Source: Azorhizobium doebereinerae UFLA1-100
GTDB lineage: Bacteria > Pseudomonadota > Alphaproteobacteria > Rhizobiales > Xanthobacteraceae
Length of the DNA stretch: 64,000 nucleotides
Reading direction: 5' to 3'
NCBI RefSeq assembly: GCF_000473085.1
Contig: NZ_AXBA01000029.1
Coordinates: 26,304 to 90,303, forward strand
Positions within the stretch are counted from its first letter, which is position 1; every line of letters starts with the position of its first letter. The notes under the pieces were generated by a model, which saw nothing but the letters and a program-made list of their open reading frames with translations, was not told the DNA's origin and did no database searches. Below, piece after piece: positions 55,853 through 64,000 of this stretch. The position numbers and the translations under genes are program-made.

Positions 55853-57055
55853 TCAGACCGCCTTGAGCGCCTGGTCGAGGTCGGCGATCAAATCGTCGGG
55901 GTACTCCAGGCCCACCGAGAGGCGCACCAGCCCGTCGGAAATGCCCATGTCCGCCCGCGCCTCCGGCGTGAAGCGCTGGTGCGTGGTGGTGGCGGGATGG
56001 GTGAGCAGGCTCTTGGCATCGCCGAGATTGTTGGAGATGCGGATCACCTTCAGCGCGTTGGCGAAGCGGAAGGCCCCGTCCTTGCCGCCTTCGACCACGA
56101 AGGTGACGAGAGTGCCGCCGCCGCGCATCTGCCGGCGGGCGAGGGCCGCCTGCGGATGGTCGGCGCGGAACGGATAGAGCACCTTCTCCACCTTCGGCGC
56201 GCCGGCCAGCGTGTCCGCCAGCGTGGCGGCGGTGGCCTGCGCCCGCTCCACCCGCAGGCCCAGCGTCTCCAGGCCCTTCAGCAGCACCCAGGCGTTGAAC
56301 GGCGAGATGGAGGGGCCGGTCTGGCGCAGGAAGGTCTGGAGGTGGTCGGTGACGAACTGCTGCGAGGCCAGCACCACGCCGCCCAGGCACCGCCCCTGGC
56401 CGTCGATATGCTTGGTGGCGGAATAGACCACGATGTCGGCGCCGAGCGCGAATGGCTTCTGCAGCAGCGGGGTGGCGAAGACGTTGTCCACGACCAGCTT
56501 CGCCCCGGCGGCATGGGCGATGTCCGCCACCGCCTTGATGTCGATGATCTCCAGCGTCGGGTTGGTCGGGCTCTCCAGGAAGAAGATGCGCGTATTGGGC
56601 CGCGCGGCGGCCTGCCAGGCGGCAAGGTCGGTGCCGTCCACCAGCGTGGTCTCGACGCCGTAGCGCGGCAGGAAGTCTTCCAGGATCCAGCGGCAGGAGC
56701 CGAACAGCGCGCGCGCCGCCACCACATGGTCGCCGGACTTCAGCTGGCACAGCAGCGCCGCATTCACCGCCGCCATGCCGGAGGCGGTGGCGCGGGCGGC
56801 CTCCGCCCCGTCCAGCAGCGCCATGCGCTCCTCGAACATGGCGGTGGTGGGGTTGCCGTAGCGCGAATAGACGAAGCCGGGGTCCTCGCCCTTGAAGCGG
56901 GCCTCGCAGGCCTCGGCGCTGTCGTAGACGAAGCCCTGCGTGAGGTAGAGCGCCTCCGACGTCTCGCCATAGGGCGAGCGCGTGGTGCCGCCATGGACGA
57001 GCAGGGTCTCGGGATGCAAAGTTGCGGGATCCGGGGGGATGAACGTCGACGCCAC
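55853..57055 (-). CDS. metZ: O-succinylhomoserine sulfhydrylase
   Basis: The GTG at 57055 after GGAAGG gives 400 residues beginning VASTFIPPDPATLHPET. The fold is the Cys/Met-metabolism PLP family: TQGFVYDSAEACEARF, SRYGNPTTAMFEERMALLDG, the PLP lysine in YSATKHIDGQGRCLGG, and SLGLEYPDDL-like C-terminal residues (SVGLEYPDDLIADL). This makes homocysteine from O-succinylhomoserine and sulfide. A SAM-II-type leader and promoter lie upstream, fitting repression by S-adenosylmethionine. MetY-type acetylhomoserine specificity cannot be fully excluded. Confidence 0.92.
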   Translation of the reverse strand: MASTFIPPDPATLHPETLLVHGGTTRSPYGETSEALYLTQGFVYDSAEACEARFKGEDPGFVYSRYGNPTTAMFEERMALLDGAEAARATASGMAAVNAALLCQLKSGDHVVAARALFGSCRWILEDFLPRYGVETTLVDGTDLAAWQAAARPNTRIFFLESPTNPTLEIIDIKAVADIAHAAGAKLVVDNVFATPLLQKPFALGADIVVYSATKHIDGQGRCLGGVVLASQQFVTDHLQTFLRQTGPSISPFNAWVLLKGLETLGLRVERAQATAATLADTLAGAPKVEKVLYPFRADHPQAALARRQMRGGGTLVTFVVEGGKDGAFRFANALKVIRISNNLGDAKSLLTHPATTTHQRFTPEARADMGISDGLVRLSVGLEYPDDLIADLDQALKAV

Positions 57056-57121
57056 GGTATAAGCCTTCCGACGAGGCCGGGACCCGTGCACGAGGGTGCG
57101 AAAGCGCCTTGTGACGTTCCC

Positions 57122-57181
57122 CGGCCTTTTAGCGATTTGTTTAACGTGGCAGCAAGCCGGCCGGCTCAAATTCACCACGAG
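57122..57181 (-). promoter_or_regulatory. SAM-II riboswitch of metZ
   Basis: The minus-strand leader matches the SAM-II consensus: P1 arm CGTGG (57179-57175), then GTGAATTTGAGCC and the CGGCCGGCTTGCTG block, complement arm CCACG (57149-57145), then GTTAAACAAATC and the pseudoknot strand GCTAAAAGG (57133-57125). The match includes GUUAAA and GCUAAA. SAM-II is found mainly in alphaproteobacteria before methionine-synthesis genes. It should reduce metZ expression when SAM is high. The link to the start codon about 70 bp downstream is not obvious. Confidence 0.88.
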
Positions 57182-57190
57182 CGTTCGGCA

Positions 57191-57218
57191 CTTAAATCCC
57201 TCGCCACCTTGGCGTCAA
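57191..57218 (-). promoter_or_regulatory. Sigma-70-type promoter of metZ
   Basis: On the minus strand, TTGACG (57218-57213) and TTTAAG (57196-57191) are separated by 16 bp. Transcription would begin near 57184, just before the SAM-II aptamer. This spacing supports both calls. Confidence 0.7.
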
Positions 57219-57266
57219 GGGAAGCGTCCGTTAAAACGAACGCGACGAGCGGAAGCGGAGCTGAGC

Positions 57267-58382
57267 GTGGCCGAACAGCAAAGAGCAGGCATTCTCCCGG
57301 CGCAGGCCATCGCGGCGCTCGCCGAGGAAGGCGGGATTCGGACGCGCCGTCCCCTGGACGACGACCAGATCCAGCCGGCGAGCCTGGACCTGCGGCTGGG
57401 GCGCAGCGCCTGGCGCATCCGCGCCAGCTTCCTGCCCGGCGCCGGCATCACGGTGAAGGACCGCCTGTCCGAGCTGGCGCTGCACAAGCTCGACCTCGCC
57501 GACGGGGCGGTGCTGGAGACGGGCTGCGTCTATCTGGTGCCGCTGTTCGAGAAGCTGCGGCTGCCCGTGGACGTGGCGGCCTCCGCCAATCCGAAGAGCT
57601 CCACCGGGCGGCTCGACGTCTTCACCCGCGTCATCGCCGACGGCGCGCGGGCGTTCGACGCCATCCCCATGGGCTATGAGGGCCCGCTCTATCTGGAAAT
57701 CTCGCCGCGCACCTTCCCCATCCTGGTGCGCACCGGCTCGCGGCTGTCGCAGGTCCGCTTCCGCCGCGGGGTCTCCCGCCTGTCCGACCTGGAACTGCTG
57801 AACCTCCAGCAGGAGCAGCGGCTGGTGGATTCCGACGCGCCGGACGTGGCGGGGGGCGGCATCGCCCTCGGCGTCGATCTCGCCGGTGAGGCCTGGAACG
57901 GCATCCTCGGCTTCCGCGCCAAGAAGCACACCGGCGTGGTGGACGTGGACAAGCGCGGCGGCCTCGACGTGGAGGATTTCTGGGAGCCGCTGCGCGCGCG
58001 CGGCAGCACCTCCCTGGTGCTCGACCCCGACGCCTTCTACATCCTCGCCTCGCGCGAGGCGGTGCACGTGCCCCCCGACCAGGCGGCGGAGATGGTGCCG
58101 TTCGACCCGCTGGTGGGCGAGTTCCGGGTGCATTACGCCGGCTTCTTCGACCCCGGCTTCGGCCATGCCCCGGCGGGCGGGGCGCATGCGCGGGCGGTGC
58201 TGGAGGTGCGCTCCCGCGAGGTGCCGTTCATCCTGGAGCACGGCCAGACGGTCGGTCGCCTCGTCTATGAGCGCATGGCGGCGCGGCCGAGCCACCTCTA
58301 TGGCGAGGCGCTCGGCTCCAACTACCAGGGCCAGGGGCTGAAGCTGTCCAAGCATTTCCGCCCGTTCGTGCCGGGCGGCTGA
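57267..58382 (+). CDS. dcd: 2'-deoxycytidine 5'-triphosphate deaminase, large double-domain form
   Basis: The GTG at 57267 with GGAAGCGGAG upstream gives 371 residues, about twice the classical dCTP deaminase. Family sequences are IQPASLDLRLG near residue 35 and SANPKSSTGRLDVFTRVI, with the substrate-contact EISPRTFPILVRTGSRLSQ; the second half carries a related barrel with DFWEPL and AHARAVLEVRSREVPF. It supplies dUTP for thymidylate synthesis from dCTP. Alphaproteobacterial enzymes of this length are known. It is divergent from metZ. Confidence 0.9.
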   Translation: MAEQQRAGILPAQAIAALAEEGGIRTRRPLDDDQIQPASLDLRLGRSAWRIRASFLPGAGITVKDRLSELALHKLDLADGAVLETGCVYLVPLFEKLRLPVDVAASANPKSSTGRLDVFTRVIADGARAFDAIPMGYEGPLYLEISPRTFPILVRTGSRLSQVRFRRGVSRLSDLELLNLQQEQRLVDSDAPDVAGGGIALGVDLAGEAWNGILGFRAKKHTGVVDVDKRGGLDVEDFWEPLRARGSTSLVLDPDAFYILASREAVHVPPDQAAEMVPFDPLVGEFRVHYAGFFDPGFGHAPAGGAHARAVLEVRSREVPFILEHGQTVGRLVYERMAARPSHLYGEALGSNYQGQGLKLSKHFRPFVPGG

Positions 58383-58395
58383 CGCCGGCGCGCGG

Positions 58396-60675
58396 TCAGG
58401 CCGCCTCCTGCGCGCCGTCCGCCGCCTTGTCCTTCGCCTTCGCCGGGCTCGCCGGGGCCGGGTTCAGCACCGTGCGCAGGTCGGCCAGCGGCTGGAGGAT
58501 GGCGTCGGAAAAGGCGAGATAGTCGGCCACGAACGGCAGCAGCCGGCGGGAGGTCTCGTCGGTGGTGTCGCCGAGCGCGGCGGACAGCGCCGCCTCCACC
58601 TGCGGCGCGCCGCGGATCTCCGCCTCCGGCGCCGCATCCCCGAGCGCCAGGTCGAAGCCCTGCAAGGTGCGCGAGCGCGCGGCCTCCAGCGCGTTGACGA
58701 TCTCCTCCGGCGGCGAGAGCGCGGACAGGCGCTGCGCGGCGTCCTCCAGCAGGGCCAGATAGGTGGTGAGGATGTCCAGCGTGGACACCAGGTTCACCAC
58801 GTCGCCGGCGGTGCGGTGGCCGAGCGAGGATTCCGCGTCGATCTGCGGCAGGCGCTCCATCACCGGGCGCATCTCCCAGGCCAGCGCGCTCACCGATTCC
58901 CGCTTCTCGCCGCGCGGCCACCAGCCGGCGAAGGCCGAGCGGCAGCGGGCGACCACGGTCTTCACCTGGGTCAGCACCTCGTCGCTGCCGTAGATGGGCA
59001 GCACCAGATAGGACACCACCAGCGCCACCACCGCGCCGATGGCGGTCTCGTAGATGCGCGAGATCATGCCCTCGGCGCTGAGGCCGGTGACGAGATGCAG
59101 CCCCACCACCACCGACAGGCCGGTGGCGGCGGAGGCGATGTCGTAGCGGTCGCGCATGGTCAGCAGGCCCACCACCTGCCCGATCAGGCAGATGACGGCG
59201 AGGAACCACACCGCGTCGCTCAGCATGTGCACGGCGGCGACGCCCACCAGCACGCCCAGCACCGTGCCCCAGGTGCGGTAGCGCACCCGCACATAGGTCT
59301 CGCCCAGGCTGTTGCCGAGCACGAACATCACCGTCATCGTCGCCCAATAGGCGTGGTCGAGGCCGATGACGATGTCGAGGCCGGTGGTGAAGCTGGTGGC
59401 GATCAGCGCCTGGATGGCGACCCGGATGGCCGGGGTGGCCGAGAGCGGCGTGGCGGGGGCGGCGGACGTGGCTGCCTGGGACGCGGCCTTGGGCGCGGGC
59501 GGGCTGGCGAAGGCGGCGACGCTCGCCTCCACCGGGCGGTCGAGGCGGAATTTCTCCAGCCCGCCCACCAGCAGGGCGAGGCGCTCGAACGCGGTGACCG
59601 CGCGCAGCAGGGTCAATTGCACCTTGGCGTCGATGTCGGCGGCGGTCGCGGCGCGGCGCAGCCGCGACAGCGCCGTGTCCAGCTTGAGGTCGCGGGCTTC
59701 CGGCCCGTGGCCGATGCGGTCGAGGTGGCGGGCCACTTCCTCCGCCATGGAGGCGACCGGAACCGCCCAACTGCGGCGGGTGGGATCCTCGGCATGGACG
59801 GGCGGGATGCAGTCGCGCAGCAATTGGGTGGCGACGCGCAGGCGATAGACGTTGGTACGCACCGCCTCCACCCAGGCGCGGGCGTCGGGGGCCTCGGCGG
59901 TGGCGGCGAGCAGCGCCACCCGCACCCGCACCCGGAGGCGGTGGAGCACCGTCTCGGCGGGCTTGGGCACCTCGTGGCCGGCGCGGATGGCGTCCGCCAG
60001 CAGGCGCAGATAGTCGCCGACGCCGCGCACGGCATCCACCACGGCGTCGTTATAGGCCTGCATCGCGCTCGGCCGGAACGGCGACAGGCGGATCAGGGCG
60101 GTGACGATGAAGCCTTCCACCGAGGCCAGCAGCAGCCAGGTGCCCTGCTCGTGGGTCGGGCGCAGGATCGCGGCCACCGTGGCGATGATGATGAGGGCGA
60201 TGCCGAGCCGCTGGCCCTCCATGCCGTAGCGGCGCAGGTACATGGCCACGAACGACAGCGGCACCAGCATCAGCTTGAGGATGAGGCCGTTGGTCTCGTG
60301 GTTGCCGGGGCCGATGATGGCCACCAGCAGCAGGAAGCTCAGGGTGACGCCGAACACGCGGGCGAAGGATTTCGCCTCGATGGCGATGGAGGCGGCGGGC
60401 GTGAAGGTGATCAGCACCGAGGCGGTCATCGCCCCGACCATGGGGAAGATCACGTCGAGATGCAGCCCGAAGATGCGGGATGTCGCATAGCCCAGGATGA
60501 TGATGACGACGTAGGCCAGCGCCAGATCGAACGCCCGGAACTGGTCGATGCCGCCGGGGTCGTGGTCGTCCAGCCAGGCCCTCAGCCGGTGGAGGAGCGG
60601 CCGGTGCCCGGACATGCCGTCTTGGTCCGTCACGCTGTCTTGGGAAGGCCTGAACTTCACTGCGCGCACCCGCAT
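58396..60675 (-). CDS. FUSC-family (YccS/AaeB-like) membrane exporter
   Basis: The 759-residue protein has two blocks of about six membrane helices each, near residues 45-190 and 415-560, around and followed by long helical cytoplasmic regions; GLDHAYWATMTVMFVLGNSL and RTWGTVLGVLVGVAAVHML belong to the second block. This fusaric-acid-resistance-protein-like layout is found in exporters of aromatic acids. GGAGCGGG before the ATG at 60675 favours it over an internal ATG at 60615. No HlyD-type membrane-fusion partner lies alongside. Substrate unknown. Confidence 0.85.
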   Translation of the reverse strand: MRVRAVKFRPSQDSVTDQDGMSGHRPLLHRLRAWLDDHDPGGIDQFRAFDLALAYVVIIILGYATSRIFGLHLDVIFPMVGAMTASVLITFTPAASIAIEAKSFARVFGVTLSFLLLVAIIGPGNHETNGLILKLMLVPLSFVAMYLRRYGMEGQRLGIALIIIATVAAILRPTHEQGTWLLLASVEGFIVTALIRLSPFRPSAMQAYNDAVVDAVRGVGDYLRLLADAIRAGHEVPKPAETVLHRLRVRVRVALLAATAEAPDARAWVEAVRTNVYRLRVATQLLRDCIPPVHAEDPTRRSWAVPVASMAEEVARHLDRIGHGPEARDLKLDTALSRLRRAATAADIDAKVQLTLLRAVTAFERLALLVGGLEKFRLDRPVEASVAAFASPPAPKAASQAATSAAPATPLSATPAIRVAIQALIATSFTTGLDIVIGLDHAYWATMTVMFVLGNSLGETYVRVRYRTWGTVLGVLVGVAAVHMLSDAVWFLAVICLIGQVVGLLTMRDRYDIASAATGLSVVVGLHLVTGLSAEGMISRIYETAIGAVVALVVSYLVLPIYGSDEVLTQVKTVVARCRSAFAGWWPRGEKRESVSALAWEMRPVMERLPQIDAESSLGHRTAGDVVNLVSTLDILTTYLALLEDAAQRLSALSPPEEIVNALEAARSRTLQGFDLALGDAAPEAEIRGAPQVEAALSAALGDTTDETSRRLLPFVADYLAFSDAILQPLADLRTVLNPAPASPAKAKDKAADGAQEAA

Positions 60676-60829
60676 CCCGCTCCGGAACCCAAGGTTGGGC
60701 CATGGCGGAGACCAAATGTCCAGGGCCGGAACCGCCCGGACGAAGGCGTTGCGGAGGCGCGGTTAAGGAAATCGTCCCCCGGCGCGGGCGGGGGCTCGCG
60801 CCGGGGGACAAAAGCCGGTGGAGGGAGCC

Positions 60830-61147
60830 TTAGTAAGGCGAGGCGGGGGCGTAAACCGCGCCGTAGGACGGCTCGGGCGTGACCACGTAGGTCGGGGTCA
60901 CCGGCACGTAGACCCGGGGCGCGGGCACCACCATGGTGGAGTTCCGGCCGCCGACCGCCTGGGAATACTGGTCCTGCATCAGCATGTAGCCGCCGTGCCG
61001 GCTCAGGTAGTCCATCTGCCGCTGCTGAACCATGCTGTCGTTCACCTGGTTGACGGAATCGTCGGCCGAGGCGGCGGCGGAGAGCCCGGCGGCGCCGGTG
61101 GCGAGGGCCAAAGTGAAAGCGGCGGTCCGCAGAAGAGACGTGCTCAT
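60830..61147 (-). CDS. Small secreted Pro/Tyr-rich protein
   Basis: The ATG at 61147 with AGGA upstream gives 105 residues. A signal peptide (MSTSLLRTAAFTLALATGAA, cleaved near ASA) precedes a central region with VNDSMVQQRQMDYLSRHGGY and a C-terminus of valine/proline/tyrosine repeats such as VYVPVTPTYVVTPEPSY. The tail could be a low-complexity envelope-binding region. I recognise no family. It is divergent from zapE. Confidence 0.65.
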   Translation of the reverse strand: MSTSLLRTAAFTLALATGAAGLSAAASADDSVNQVNDSMVQQRQMDYLSRHGGYMLMQDQYSQAVGGRNSTMVVPAPRVYVPVTPTYVVTPEPSYGAVYAPASPY

Positions 61148-61474
61148 TGGCTGTTCCTTTCGCTGCTTGCCCCGCTCCGGCTGGCGGGCGGGGCGGTTGG
61201 CGATCCGTCGCGCTGGGCGCGGGGGCGCCGGCCGCGGATCGACGACGCGCAAGGTGCCCGAAGGCGGCCGTTCCGCCGCCGCGCCCTGCGCTCACACGGG
61301 AAAGCAACGTCCCATTCCGGATTTGGTTTCCTCCGCTTCCAGGGCCGAAGGCGCAGGCTCCGGCTTGCGGGCGCGCGGACGGGCGTCTAGAGCACGGGCC
61401 GAGCCCTCCCGCAGTGCGGGAGGCGTCACGATGAGAGCTGAGGCGACGGCCCTGGGCCGCGGGCCGGAGGAGCC
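61148..61474. other. 327-bp divergent region before zapE
   Basis: I see no ORF, repeat or clear promoter in this stretch. It must hold the zapE promoter and the divergent secreted-protein promoter; the sequence is GC-rich without strong hexamers. Confidence 0.45.
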
Positions 61475-62662
61475 ATGGGCATCGAGAGCGGCAGCCGCGT
61501 TCTGGCGCGGTACAGGGCCATGCTGGCCGGCGGGGACATCAAGGAAGACGTCGCGCAGGCGAGCGTGGTGGAGGCCCTGGCCCGGCTCGAACTGGCCCTG
61601 AAGGACCGGGCGCTGGCGAAGAAGTCGTCGGCGCTGGGCTGGCTGTTCCACCGCCGCGCCGCCGCGCCGCCGCCGCGCGGCCTCTACATCTACGGCCGGG
61701 TCGGGCGCGGCAAGACCATGCTGATGGACCTGTTCTTCGACGCCGTCAGCCACGTGTCCAAGCGCCGGGCGCATTTCCACGAGTTCATGGCCGACGTGCA
61801 CGAGCGCATCTATGCGGAGCGCGAGGCCCAGAAGCGGGGCGAGCGCCGCACCGCCGATCCGCTGGTTCCCGTGGCCGCGGCCCTGGCGGCGGAGGCCAAG
61901 GTATTGTGCTTCGACGAGTTCCACGTCACCGACATCGCCGACGCCATGATTCTCGGACGCCTGTTCCAGCGCCTGTTCGACGACGGCGTGGTGCTGGTGG
62001 CCACCTCCAACGTGGCGCCGAAGGACCTCTATGCCGGCGGCCTCAACCGGGCGCTGTTCCTGCCGTTCATCGGCATGATCGAGCAGCGCACCGAGGTGCT
62101 GGCGCTCGACGCCAACACCGACTACCGCATGGAGAAGCTGGACGGGGTCAAGGTCTGGCACCATCCGCTGGACGCCGCCGCGCACGACGCCATCGCCGCC
62201 ACCTGGCTGAAATTGGCCGGGCCGGACGGCGGCAAGCCGATGGAACTGCACATGAAGGGCCGCATCCTGCCGGTGCCGCTGGCGGGCGGCGGGGCGGCGC
62301 GCTTCACCTTCGCGGACCTGTGCGAGCACCCGCTCGGCGCGTCGGACTATCTGCGCCTCGCCCGCACGTTCCACACGATCGTGGTGGAGAATATCCCCGC
62401 GCTCAATCCCGAGCGGCGGAACGAGGCCAAGCGCTTCATCACCCTGATCGACGCGCTCTATGACAATAACGTCAAGCTCGTCGCCTCCGCCGCCACCGAC
62501 CCGGAGGGCCTCTATGGCGGGGCGGACGGGACCGAGGCGTTCGAGTTCGCCCGCACCGTCTCGCGCCTGCACGAGATGCGGTCGGAGGAATATCTGTCCC
62601 AGCCGCACGGCCGGGGCGACTCCGCCGCAAGCGGGGATGCCACCGGACTGGTGGAAACCTGA
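61475..62662 (+). CDS. zapE: ZapE (AFG1-family) ATPase
   Basis: The 395-residue P-loop ATPase has Walker A GRVGRGKT at residues 74-81, the region RRAHFHEFMADVHERI, Walker B LCFDEFHVTD, and ATSNVAPKDLYAGGLNR (sensor-1 region). ZapE interacts with FtsZ in E. coli; AFG1 homologues support mitochondrial protein quality control. The gene precedes mdh-sucC, a common alphaproteobacterial order. Confidence 0.94.
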   Translation: MGIESGSRVLARYRAMLAGGDIKEDVAQASVVEALARLELALKDRALAKKSSALGWLFHRRAAAPPPRGLYIYGRVGRGKTMLMDLFFDAVSHVSKRRAHFHEFMADVHERIYAEREAQKRGERRTADPLVPVAAALAAEAKVLCFDEFHVTDIADAMILGRLFQRLFDDGVVLVATSNVAPKDLYAGGLNRALFLPFIGMIEQRTEVLALDANTDYRMEKLDGVKVWHHPLDAAAHDAIAATWLKLAGPDGGKPMELHMKGRILPVPLAGGGAARFTFADLCEHPLGASDYLRLARTFHTIVVENIPALNPERRNEAKRFITLIDALYDNNVKLVASAATDPEGLYGGADGTEAFEFARTVSRLHEMRSEEYLSQPHGRGDSAASGDATGLVET

Positions 62663-62773
62663 GCCCGTCCGGGGGCGGTTGATTCCGGGGACCGCTGCGA
62701 AAGCCGTAGACGCGGGTGTCTTGAACCCCTGTGCGGATGGGAGTAGTCAAGCCCCGCTCGGCACCAGCCGTGA

Positions 62774-63769
<996 letters not shown>

Positions 63770-63781
63770 GAGCGTGACCAC

Positions 63782-63806
63782 CGGCGGCCTTGCGGGCCGC
63801 CGTTTT
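63782..63806 (+). terminator. Terminator after mdh
   Basis: An 8-bp stem (CGGCGGCC at 63782-63789 with its complement at 63795-63802) and five-base loop is followed by TTTT. It lies between mdh and sucC and may attenuate transcription into the suc genes. Confidence 0.7.
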
Positions 63807-63902
63807 CATGCCGGCGGGGCGACCCGCGGGCAAGTTTCAACCCGAAGTGTTCCACTCCCGTCCGGGAGGAGGGCAGTTCGCAACCCTTAGGGACGGAGCC
63901 CC

Positions 63903-64000
63903 ATGAACATCCATGAGTATCAGGCGAAGGCTCTTCTGAAGACGTATGGAGCGCCGGTTTCGCGCGGCGTTCCGGTTCTGGCTGCGGGCGAGGCGGAAGC
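63903..64000 (+). CDS. sucC: Succinyl-CoA synthetase beta subunit, N-terminal fragment
   Basis: The first 32 codons are visible before the window ends, starting [20 protein letters not shown]. This is the conserved SucC N-terminus, the ATP-grasp lead-in. With SucD it makes succinate and ATP (or GTP) from succinyl-CoA. The gene follows mdh, the usual alphaproteobacterial TCA arrangement. Confidence 0.95.
   Translation, partial: MNIHEYQAKALLKTYGAPVSRGVPVLAAGEAE

Noticed and set aside
58816..60882. A 688-codon plus-strand frame antisense to the FUSC exporter.
   Set aside because: Long antisense frame typical of high-GC DNA, with biased His/Gly/Arg composition.

Overview
The window is GC-rich, densely packed alphaproteobacterial chromosome with many GTG starts and frequent ATGA stop/start overlaps. 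ChvG/ChvI, GcrA, a PTS phosphorelay without sugar permeases, a SAM-II-type leader before metZ and the argD-argF-hslO and phoR-pst-phoU-phoB orders all point to Hyphomicrobiales. The overall look suggests Xanthobacteraceae (Xanthobacter/Azorhizobium relatives), but that placement is inference. I see no prophage, insertion sequence, CRISPR array, integrase or rRNA; the only tRNA is tRNA-Arg(ACG).

Layout. 1-5.4 kb: the end of a branched-chain amino-acid-type ABC transporter (livH', livM, livG, livF) followed by 5-oxoprolinase subunits pxpA, pxpB, pxpC. 5.6-9.2 kb: exported type-B carboxylesterase, tRNA-Arg and an orphan sensor kinase. 9.3-15.9 kb: HPr, EIIA-Man and HPr kinase, then chvG/chvI (all minus strand), a HugZ-like protein and pckA. 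16-20.5 kb: leuC and leuD, separated by a 39-aa peptide gene, a minimal zincin and a cytochrome b561. 20.7-27.4 kb: a Kef-type antiporter, then rpmH-rnpA-yidC, a YceI/b561 pair and engB. 27.7-33 kb: a double cold-shock-domain protein, a nitroreductase, small envelope proteins, a GGT-family hydrolase and carD. 33-38.3 kb: ahcY, kup and a YbhN-type membrane protein. 39.2-46.2 kb: phoR-pstSCAB-phoU-phoB behind a three-repeat PHO box.

46.3-48.2 kb: a tandem pair of small secreted cysteine proteins, a 14-bp repeat array, a palindromic repeat and gcrA. 48.5-53.3 kb: argD-argF-hslO and trkH. 53.3-64 kb: apaG, an orphan TRAP permease pair, metZ, dcd, a FUSC exporter, a small secreted protein, zapE, mdh and the start of sucC.

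The genes form several coherent modules: amide/amino-acid uptake with oxoproline hydrolysis; carbon/nitrogen signalling (HPr, EIIA, HprK) beside the envelope/acid-sensing ChvG-ChvI pair and gluconeogenic pckA; leucine, arginine and methionine biosynthesis; phosphate sensing and uptake; potassium homeostasis (Kef-type, Kup, TrkH); and TCA genes at the right edge. Most of this is core genome. I did not find a convincing undescribed multi-gene system. The most interesting points are regulatory (the metZ riboswitch with a positioned promoter, the triple PHO box, the ahcY palindrome) and the tandem small-protein locus with its repeats.
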